Positions 9,672 through 16,937 of a stretch of DNA of 19,971 nucleotides are shown here, one piece after another. Source of the stretch: Candidatus Altimarinota bacterium (lineage in GTDB: Bacteria; Patescibacteria; JAEDAM01; BD1-5; UBA2023); NCBI GenBank assembly GCA_018457335.1, contig JAGYHI010000011.1:1-19971 (forward strand), in the 5' to 3' direction. How positions within the stretch are numbered: the first letter of the stretch is position 1; every line of letters begins with the position of its first letter. The translations under genes were made by a program, and so were the position numbers. The notes under the pieces are model-generated. The model saw nothing but the letters and a program-made list of their open reading frames with translations. It had not been told where the DNA came from and made no database searches.

Positions 9672-9700
9672 TTGACAGAAATTAAATTATATGATACAAT
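9672..9700 (+). promoter_or_regulatory. Promoter of the metallopeptidase gene
   Basis: Consensus TTGACA (9672-9677), a 17-bp spacer and TACAAT (9695-9700). The predicted start near 9707 leaves an 18-nt leader without Shine-Dalgarno. Confidence 0.75.
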
Positions 9701-9715
9701 TGTTGTATAATTTAA
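9682..9715. repeat. Inverted repeat overlapping the metallopeptidase promoter
   Basis: TTAAATTATA (9682-9691) and its exact complement TATAATTTAA (9706-9715) flank a 14-bp spacer that contains the -10 box. The arm sequence recurs in the direct repeats at 8867 and, with one change, at 8907. A repressor bound here would block the promoter. Confidence 0.5.
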
Positions 9716-9724
9716 ATTTTCAAT

Positions 9725-11785
9725 ATGAATTACAAAAATACGACAAGTGAAAATTCCCCAGAAACTCGGCTCAACGAGGCGTTTCAAAAACTGGGGGAAT
9801 TGCGAGAGGTGACTTATGCTTATAAGTCAATTGAAGATTTTGGCGGGAAAGATTTTAATCTGACACTTTTTTCAAATTTTAATGGTATTGATTTTTTGGG
9901 CAATAATGGAAAAACACTTCAAGATTCGATAAATCAAAATGGATGACTCCAAAATTTTCTCAAAAATTTAAAAGAAACCACCGAAGGAAATTTGCAAAAA
10001 ATAATTGATGAGCTTGAAAATTTGAAGCAAGAATATCAAAATGATAAAAATACACTTTTGTTGATTGATAATTATCTAGCGGCGGCACATTTTTCGTATT
10101 ATGCGGTGATTCCAGAGTTGACAAAAGCTGGCTATAAAAACGGACTTTCTCTCGAAGAGAAAAAGGAAATTCATAAAAATCTCAATAAATATGATGCACA
10201 ACTTTTCTTACCAAATGTAATGGAAAATGAAGAGTATATCGAGGATACTTATGCGTACCTCTCAAATATGCTCGAAAATCATAAAAATGATATTGAAAAA
10301 GAGGAATATGAGAAAATGCAAGCATTTTTAGAAAAATTGGCGATGACCTATTATGAAAAAGGATTTGGTGGAGAAAACCCAGAAAATCCGCCAAAAAATG
10401 AGAATGGAAAAATCGTCATCAAGCCAAAAAAACCGTATGAAAATGACAAAAAATATCGAGAAAATTTCTTGAAAGAACTCTCAGAAATCAAAATCCCGCG
10501 GGAAGACTATAAGACGATAATGCATTTGTATAATCAAATCGCGGGAGTCCCACAGGAAATCGAAGAGGGAAATTTTGCGTGTTTTAGTGATAAAGACCAT
10601 GCTTTTTGAGTGCCAAACAGTCCTGCTTATGATTCAAAAACTGCTGAAGAAATGGTGAGAATTGCAGGACATGAGACGACACATTATGTAAATCTCTTAC
10701 AAAATATAGTTGATGGTTTTAAAAATGGGAAAAAGGAGTATAAAAAAGTCCTTGACAACTACACAAGAGAACAAAACATGATGACAGTGAAAATGATAAA
10801 ATCATATTATGATTCTCTCGAAGAAAATGTAAAAAACGAAAAAAATCTCCAAGAAAAAATGCTTTTTAAAAAAGAAATAAATGAGATGAGTGATAGTGAT
10901 TTAACAAGAATTATACGAGGATTTGCAGATGAAATCGCAAATAAAAATGATGAGGAAATCGCAAAGATAAAATCAAATTTTCTCGATAAAAATACTCAGC
11001 AGAAAAAAGAAAATTATAAAAATATGATGGAAGATTTTTTGTGAAAAATGCGCAAAAAATTGCCGTGAGATATGATAAAAGAAGAGGGGCTGGCAAGTAT
11101 GTTTGAAAAACTCGTTTCGGGAATCCCGCTTGATAAAATTAATTATATTTGAGTTGGGTTTCCACCAGTGGTATTTGCTCAAATTCTTGCGGGTGAGGAT
11201 AATTTAGAATTTCAAAAAGTTTACAATAAACTCCTTTATAAAAGTGGTGCTAGAGGAACTATTGTTGATGCAAAGTGAAGGTTGTACCGCTATAAACGAT
11301 GATATTTTCTCGATGTGGAAGGTGGCTCTATGAAAGATACATCATATGGAGTTGGACTCAGAGAAGTGCAGAAATATTTGCAAGAATGACTGCCTTTGAA
11401 GTATCTCTATGGTGGAAAAATTTCTATTGATGATGTGCGATCACAAGAATTTGAGCCAAAGGATTTCTGAATGGACGAACTTTCACCATTTTTGGTTTCA
11501 AATTTGATGGTGTTTATGCTCCAAAACCGAAAAACTTTCTCAGAAGGACGAAAGCAGACAATTGCAGAATTTAAAGACGCTGTTGATCTCAAAGAAAAAC
11601 TTGCTGATTGGGATTTACATAAAAATTTTATCAAATATATGAAAGAAAAATATACTTTTCTCGCTCCGTACTTTGATAACTTAAAAGAAAGTGAACTTTT
11701 TACTCGTGTAAATAAATATAGAGTCGCACGAATTCTTAATATTGTTGAGAAAAATAAAGCGACTAATAATGAAAATTTTAAGTAG
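9725..11785 (+). CDS. Putative zinc metallopeptidase, HETTH...EEGLA (DUF1704/QEGLA-like)
   Basis: 686 aa, no signal peptide or TM segment, so probably cytoplasmic. The N-terminal 300 residues are charged and helical, with coiled-coil-like stretches (IIDELENLKQEYQNDKN). The zinc motif HETTH is at 316-320 in RIAGHETTHYVN; EEGLA is at 453-457, a possible third ligand and active-site Glu. Downstream RGTIVDAKG and KDTSYGVGLREVQKYL recall the DUF1704/QEGLA group, related to the MATCAP tubulin peptidases, but those carry HExxxH whereas this has HExxH. Nine or so in-frame TGAs are Gly, including one in NQNGGLQNF; the gene ends with TAG. It has its own promoter and no co-directional operon partner. 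Substrate unknown; a shortened or divergent member of the family is my best reading. Confidence 0.6.
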
Positions 11786-11843
11786 AAAATAATATAGAGT
11801 GATTTTTTTGCCAAGATAATTTAATCTCGTTACAGAGGTCAGG

Positions 11844-11885
11844 GCAGAGGCTTTTCAGGCCTTGTATCGGCAGTTCAATTTTACT
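11844..11885 (+). pseudogene. tRNA-Phe-like relic with inverted anticodon arm
   Basis: This 42-bp stretch matches the 3' half of the intact tRNA-Phe at 12894-12935: GCAG, the arm, then TGTATCGGCAGTTCAATT (17 of 18 identical). The 15-nt anticodon stem-loop AGGCTTTTCAGGCCT (11848-11862) is the exact reverse complement of AGGCCTGAAAAGCCT in the tRNA (12898-12912). The D-arm side is only weakly similar and no acceptor stem can be paired, so it is not a working tRNA. Confidence 0.65.
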
Positions 11886-11922
11886 TTTTGCTAGTATCTC
11901 TATAAAATTACTCATAAAAAAC

Positions 11923-11949
11923 TTGCTTTTTTAAAAAAATCACTATAAT
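11923..11949 (+). promoter_or_regulatory. rplA promoter, near-copy of the tRNA promoter
   Basis: TTGCTT (11923-11928), a 15-bp spacer and TATAAT (11944-11949). The stretch ACTTGCTTTTTT, then A-rich sequence, then ATCA and ATAATA recurs almost unchanged before tRNA-Phe (12824-12852), implying a shared strong promoter type. Confidence 0.7.
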
Positions 11950-11956
11950 ATTTCCA

Positions 11957-11977
11957 CCCATATCCGTGAAATGTGGG
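11957..11977 (+). promoter_or_regulatory. Hairpin at the 5' end of the rplA leader, possible L1-binding site
   Basis: CCCATAT (11957-11963) pairs with ATGTGGG (11971-11977), one G-U pair, leaving the loop CCGTGAA, and begins at the predicted transcript 5' end. GTGGGAG (11973-11979 region) resembles the L1-binding strand of 23S rRNA helix 76/77. L1 autoregulates its own mRNA in other bacteria, so this is a plausible but unproven control site. A second weaker hairpin (about 11983-12010) follows. Confidence 0.4.
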
Positions 11978-12047
11978 AGTTTGTCTTTTTGCAATCAGTA
12001 AAAAACAGACGCTTGAACCAATTTATTTTTTTATTTTTCTTTCTATT

Positions 12048-12743
12048 ATGGCAAAAAAACACGGAAAAAAGTTTAACCAAGCTATCAGCTTGATTGACAC
12101 CGACAGAGCCTATACTGTCAAAGAAGCAGTAGAGCTTCTCGATCGAACAAACACTGTAAAATTCGATCCAACTATCGAAATCCACTTTAATCTTGCTATC
12201 GATCCTCGACAAGCGGACCAAATGGTACGATCTACTATTACACTTCCAAATGGAACTGGTAAAACGAAAAAAATCGGTGCCTTCACTGATCTTGGAAACG
12301 AAGCAGAGCTCAAAAAAGCTGGTGTTGCTGTTGCTGGTGGAGATGATCTTATTGATCTTGTTTCACAAGGAAAAATCGACTTTGATATCGCTATTGCAAC
12401 TCCTGGTATGATGCGAAAAATGGGTAAAATTGCTCGTGTCCTCGGTCCAAAAGGTATGATGCCAAACCCAAAAGCTGGTACTGTAAGTGAAGATCTCGAA
12501 GCAGTCGTAAAAGAACTTATGGCTGGACGATTTGAATTTAAAAATGATAAACAAGGAAATGTTCACTCTATCGTCGGAAAACTCTCTTTCGGTGAAGAAA
12601 AACTTGAAGAAAACATCAATTACTTCATCCAACAAATGAAAGCAGCAAAACCATCTGGTGTAAAAGGTGGAAAATATATTACAAGTGTATTTGTATGTAA
12701 TGCTATGGGTCCTGGAATCCGTATTGATTTCAACGCAGCGTAA
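12048..12743 (+). CDS. rplA: 50S ribosomal protein L1
   Basis: 231 aa, the normal L1 length. L1 forms the mobile stalk that helps release deacylated tRNA from the E site, and represses its own mRNA in several bacteria. The sequence starts MAKKHGKKFNQAISLID and holds the family signatures IEIHFNLAIDPRQADQMVR, ATPGMMRKMGKIARVLGPKG and MPNPKAGTV, ending KYITSVFVCNAMGPGIRID. The ATG at 12048 is chosen by homology; the frame is open upstream. All of its roughly 24 glycines use GGN and none use UGA, unlike every larger gene here, which fits avoidance of the recoded codon in a highly expressed gene. It stands without the usual rplK partner and has its own promoter and terminator. Confidence 0.96.
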   Translation: MAKKHGKKFNQAISLIDTDRAYTVKEAVELLDRTNTVKFDPTIEIHFNLAIDPRQADQMVRSTITLPNGTGKTKKIGAFTDLGNEAELKKAGVAVAGGDDLIDLVSQGKIDFDIAIATPGMMRKMGKIARVLGPKGMMPNPKAGTVSEDLEAVVKELMAGRFEFKNDKQGNVHSIVGKLSFGEEKLEENINYFIQQMKAAKPSGVKGGKYITSVFVCNAMGPGIRIDFNAA

Positions 12744-12752
12744 TTAAAAACC

Positions 12753-12797
12753 AAGAGAAAGAAGGGGTTTTTATAGCTTTTTCTTTCTCTTTTTCTC
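12753..12797 (+). terminator. rplA intrinsic terminator
   Basis: AAGAGAAAGAA (12753-12763) pairs perfectly with TTCTTTCTCTT (12781-12791) across a 17-nt loop, followed by a T/C-rich tail. The stem is purine on one side and pyrimidine on the other, with few G-C pairs, but its position 10 bp after the stop codon supports the call. Confidence 0.7.
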
Positions 12798-12824
12798 CTT
12801 TTTGAAAAAAACTCAAAAAATAAC

Positions 12825-12851
12825 TTGCTTTTTTCAAAAAAATCATATAAT
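12825..12851 (+). promoter_or_regulatory. Promoter of the tRNA cluster
   Basis: TTGCTT (12825-12830), a 15-bp spacer and TATAAT (12846-12851), 20 bp before the tRNA-Phe 5' end. It is almost the same sequence as the rplA promoter. Confidence 0.7.
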
Positions 12852-12871
12852 AACACTCATCGACCAAATTT

Positions 12872-12946
12872 GGCGGGGTAGCTCAGTGGTAGAGCAGAGG
12901 CCTGAAAAGCCTTGTGTCGGCAGTTCAATTCTGCCCCTCGCCACCA
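12872..12946 (+). tRNA. tRNA-Phe (GAA), CCA encoded
   Basis: 75 nt. The acceptor GGCGGGG/CCTCGCC pairs fully (one G-U), the D-arm is GCTC/GAGC, the anticodon loop is CTGAAAA with GAA at 12904-12906, and the T-arm is GGCAG TTCAATT CTGCC. First gene of a three-tRNA transcript. Confidence 0.95.
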
Positions 12947-12968
12947 TTCGACTCTACCATAAAAAACT

Positions 12969-13045
12969 GGATCATTAGCTCAGTTGGTTAGAGCACTTGC
13001 TCGACATGCAAGGGGTCATTGGTTCGAATCCAATATGATCCACCA
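12969..13045 (+). tRNA. tRNA-Val (GAC), CCA encoded, with C33
   Basis: 77 nt. Acceptor GGATCAT/ATGATCC, D-arm GCTC/GAGC and T-arm TTGG/CCAA pair well, and CCA is encoded. The anticodon arm CTTGC TCGACAT GCAAG gives anticodon GAC (13003-13005) for Val, as in bacterial tRNA-Val(GAC), whose loop is normally TTGACAT. Here position 33 (13002) is C instead of the near-universal U. Confidence 0.88.
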
Positions 13046-13068
13046 TATTGATTTACATATATACTCAT

Positions 13069-13144
13069 GGGCGATTAGCTCAGTGGCGAGAGCATCTGCC
13101 TTACAAGCAGGGGGTCATAGGTTCGAATCCTATATCGCCCACCA
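13069..13144 (+). tRNA. tRNA-Val (UAC), CCA encoded
   Basis: 76 nt. Acceptor GGGCGAT/ATCGCCC, loop CTTACAA with anticodon TAC at 13102-13104, T-arm ATAGG TTCGAAT CCTAT. Canonical U33 is present. With the preceding tRNA it covers the valine codon box. Confidence 0.95.
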
Positions 13145-13160
13145 TGAAAAATCAAATGAA

Positions 13161-13187
13161 AAATGTGCAAAACTTGCACATTTTTTT
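13161..13187 (+). terminator. Terminator of the tRNA cluster
   Basis: AAATGTGCAA (13161-13170) pairs with TTGCACATTT (13174-13183) around a 3-nt loop and runs into seven T residues (13181-13187). It begins 16 bp after tRNA-Val(UAC). Confidence 0.88.
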
Positions 13188-13230
13188 GGAAAATATTAAT
13201 CATAACATGAGGTGTTAATTAAAACATAAT

Positions 13231-16200
13231 ATGACAAGAAGTATATCATCTACTGTACAAAAACAGCTTTTTGCTATTTCTAAATGACTTTGCCAAAATC
13301 CTGACTGTAGAGAAAAAGTTATTATAGAATGAACTAAAGCTATATTTAATATATGAGAAATGGCTCATATTAAATGACATAGTTCATCTTGACCAAGAGG
13401 TGATAATAAGAATGAAAGCGATAATTCATTTGAAAATTTAATTGTATTATGTCCTAACTGTCATGCTAAAATTGATTCAAATCCAGAAGATTACCCAGAG
13501 GAACTTCTTAAACAGTGGAAGCAAATATTATCAGATAATTATTCTGGTATCCAAACTATACAAGATGCTTGGGATGAAGTCATAAATTCAACTAAGAAAC
13601 AAATAAAACCTAGTTTAGTTTTAAATGGAAGAAAAGAATACATTACAGAATTGATAAGTGTATTAGAGTTAGATTGAAAAAAAATAGAAGTAAAATCAGA
13701 TTCTCTTTTAGAATCATATTTATTTACTTTTGCTGTATTATTAGGGAGTCAAAAAAATAGGAATATTGTTGCTAAAGTTGCTAATAATCAAGAAGAATTT
13801 GAATTATTATCAAATTCTAGTGATAAAATTACCATAATACCAAATAAGTGATTTATTCCCTCGAATATTTGAAGAGCAATTGCTAATTGAAATAATGTCA
13901 TTTTATTTAGTGGAAAAAAGTCTCTGCATAAATCTATTCATTTTGATAAATCTATAGAGCTTTTACCAATGAATAGATTTGATAGGATAGATTGACTTAA
14001 GGAAGTATTATGAGATGAGCAAATAGCAGAGAAAGTTTATAATGAGACTAAAGGGTACCTGTTTCCAATTCTGAGACATAAAGCTTTAGAATTTAATGAA
14101 AGTTTGAGACCAGAATGGTTGGATAAAACAGATAAAAAAGTCCTAACTACAATATTTTTGATTTCAGAATGGGAAGAAGGTACTGATGAAGAACTTATTA
14201 AATATTTATCTGATAGAGAGTATATTGAATTCAAAGAAGATTTAGAAGTTTTGGCAAAATCAGATGATTCTCCCATTAGAAAAATTAGTAATGTATGGCA
14301 AATTATTTCAAAAAGTGATTTATGGGTTTTTGTACAAGATGAAATTACAGAATCAGTGTTAAAGAACTTTAAAACTGTTTGTACTTATGCTCTATCTGAC
14401 TTAGATCCAAGAGTTGATTTACCTGTAAAGGATAGATGGTGGGCTAATATAATAACTAATAAAAGACCAGAGTTTTCTTCAAGAAGTAAAAGGTGACTCA
14501 GTGACTCTTTAGTATTGTTATCTATTATTGATAATGACAATGTAAAAAATATTATATGACAAATTGTAAATGATATTTTAAAGTCAGAAAAAAATATTTC
14601 AAAGCTATTAAACTCTATAGATTCAAATATTGAGAATATTGCTGAGGCATGTCCAAGTATATTTCTATATTTTATAGATAATAATATAGATGATTTACAA
14701 TGAGTATTTGAATGATGAGATTTAGTAATGTGAGGATGATGAAGTTATTGTCAATTATTGTGGGCTTTGGAAAGACTATCTTGGAATAAGGAATATATAT
14801 ACAAAGTAATTGATATTTTATGCAAGTTGGTTCAAAGGTATGATAGTCAAATAGCAGATAATAATGTTAATAGACCTCTTTGAACGTTAAAGGAAATATT
14901 TGTATTATGGAAAAATAATACAATTTTATCAGTTGGAGAAAGGCTTAAGGTTTTGGAAAAACTATCCAATAAATATGAAAAATTGGTATTTGACTTATTA
15001 GTGAAGCTTTTTAATCAAACTAATTCTTTTTGAGTAGCAAAACCTAATTATCAGTTATGGTCAAAGGATGTTAAAAATAACATAACACATTGAGAACACA
15101 ATATTTATATTAAGGGGATAATTTTATTAATGATAGAATTATTTGAGAAAAATATTGAAGAAAGAGTAGAAGATATTGTTAATAATTTTACTAAATTTCC
15201 TAAAAAAGAATTTAATAAAGTAATTTCTATTTTAGAGTGAATTAATTTTTCATCTTTTCAGAATAAAGAAATTCTTCTAAAAGTAGTGTCTGAAATAGAA
15301 GAAAAGTTACACTTTTTTAAAATTTATCAACATGAATCTATTTTAACTCACTATAATGAAGCAGAAAGTAAACTTATAAAATTACATTGATTATTGTTGT
15401 CTGGGAATGAATTAATATCAAACATAGGGTTGTTTGATGAAGATAGAAAAATTATTGTTTCAAGACTATCAGAGTATAAATGAGAAAAAGGTCATTGGGA
15501 TGAAGAAAGAAAAATAGCAGATAGGGAGAGAGAAAAAAAGATAAAAGATATTTATAAGAAATATAGATTTGAATGAATTATAAAACTAGTAAAAGAGCTA
15601 AAATATAATCATTTAATTGTTTCTGCCATTATTGAATCTTGATTAAAAAAGAAAATACAAGAGGATATATTTTTACTCTTAGCTCATAAAAACAAAAAAC
15701 TAGTATATTTTGCAATGAACTTTATATATCAATTAGATTACAAATGAGATGAATTTATTAATAAAAAAATTAAGATATTAAATAATTTTGAGCAAAAACT
15801 AAAAATTAATTTTCTCTCATGATTAAAGTTAAGAACGAGTACACTAAAATTAATAAAGAAACAAAGTCTAGAAGAACAAAAATTATTTTGGGAATGATTA
15901 TGACAGTTAAATAACTATTATTTTTTAGATGAGGATGGTTATGATGAAATAAACTATTTTTTGTGAGAACTTAACAAATATGGTTTTACACATATTGCTT
16001 TTAATGAAATTGGAATGCTGGAACATAAAAAGCAAATGGATAACATAGATAATAAACTCATTTTAGAAATATTGGATAATTTGGTAGATTTTATTAATAA
16101 TAAGAGATGACATGTGCATTCATTAAAATATACTTTTGAAAATATATTGAGTTATTTATATTGACAAATAGATAAGTGATTTTTGCCTAAAAAGGCAATA

Positions 16201-16827
16201 CTTCAAATTGAATATAGGTATGTGAAGATTTTAGATGAACCAAAAATTCTTAATGAGGAGCTATCAAGTAATCCAGATTTTTATGTAGAAATGATTTGTA
16301 ATATATGTAAGACAAAACATCGAAATAAAGAAGAAGTTATTAAAGATAAAAAAGCTGTAGCATCTGTATCTTATGAAGTTTTAAGAAAATTTACTATGAT
16401 ACCGTGATATAGGAATGGAAAAATAAATTATAAGGAATTAGAAAGTTGGATAGATAGAGTGTTGAGGTTATTAGAGGAAAAAGATAGATATGAAATATGA
16501 TGTCAAAAAGTATGAGAACTTTTAATAAATTGTTGAGAGGGAAAAGATTGAATTTGGCCAGTAGAAGAAGTTAGATATATATTAGAAAAATATGAGAATG
16601 ATGAAATAGAAACTTGATTTTGTATTTGAAAAAGCAATTCAAGGGGAGTTACTACAAGAAGAATATATGATTGATGAAAAAAAGAAAAAACTCTAGCTGA
16701 ATGATTTTATAGGGATGCTGAAAAAATAAGATTAGATTATCCAAGGACATCATGAGTGTTAAGAAATTTATGAGATAATTATACGAGGGATGCAAAATGG
16801 GAAGATGATAGAGTGAAATTAGAATAA
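13231..16827 (+). CDS. HNH endonuclease fused to a giant uncharacterised body; candidate defence protein
   Basis: 1198 aa, read with about 47 in-frame TGAs as Gly and no in-frame TAA or TAG. Residues 13-82 form an HNH nuclease: C21-x4-C26, AHIKG with H46, N69, C74-x2-C77 and H78 (LCPNCHAKID), a zinc-bound fold that cuts DNA. The remaining roughly 1100 residues contain no canonical Walker A. Residues about 130-290 look like an alpha/beta region (KIEVKSDSLLESYLF, KITIIPNKGFIP, FSGKKS, IELLPMNRFDRI). A long helical part follows, then a conserved-looking end with GFCIGKSNSRGVTTR, an IYDGGKKEKTLAEGF segment and DYPRTSGVLRNLGDNYTRD. From memory this body resembles large uncharacterised bacterial proteins that carry varied N-terminal effectors. 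Single gene, directly after a tRNA cluster, AGA-rich: it looks acquired. Anti-phage function is inference. The start was chosen as the first ATG upstream of the HNH; GAGGTG at 13210 is rather far. Confidence 0.8.
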
Positions 16828-16883
16828 TTTTATTTTTTACAAAATAAATACAAATAGTTTTTGAAAAATTTTTAAAAAATCTC

Positions 16884-16911
16884 TTGGCTTTTTCTTTATT
16901 TTCTATACAAT
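16884..16911 (+). promoter_or_regulatory. tex promoter
   Basis: TTGGCT (16884-16889), a 16-bp spacer and TACAAT (16906-16911), with a second TATAC next to it. The predicted start near 16918 leaves about 20 nt of leader without Shine-Dalgarno. Confidence 0.6.
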
Positions 16912-16937
16912 ATACAAATACATTTTAATAAAAAGTT

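Larger units (their letters stand above)
11786..12047 (+). other. Intergenic region between the peptidase gene and rplA
   Basis: 262 bp holding the tRNA-like relic (11844-11885), the rplA promoter (11923-11949) and the structured leader (11957-12010). I see no terminator with a clean stem and T-tract for the peptidase gene; the relic's hairpin might serve. Confidence 0.6.

Noticed and set aside
11844..11885. A functional tRNA-Glu (loop TTTTCAG would read TTC)
   Set aside because: No acceptor stem pairs, the D-arm is degenerate, the T-arm stem mispairs and no CCA follows; it is a relic of tRNA-Phe with a flipped arm.
12984..13199. Plus-strand ORF with two near-repeats (RGHWFESN, GGHRFESY)
   Set aside because: It is translation across the two tRNA-Val genes; the repeats are their T-arms.
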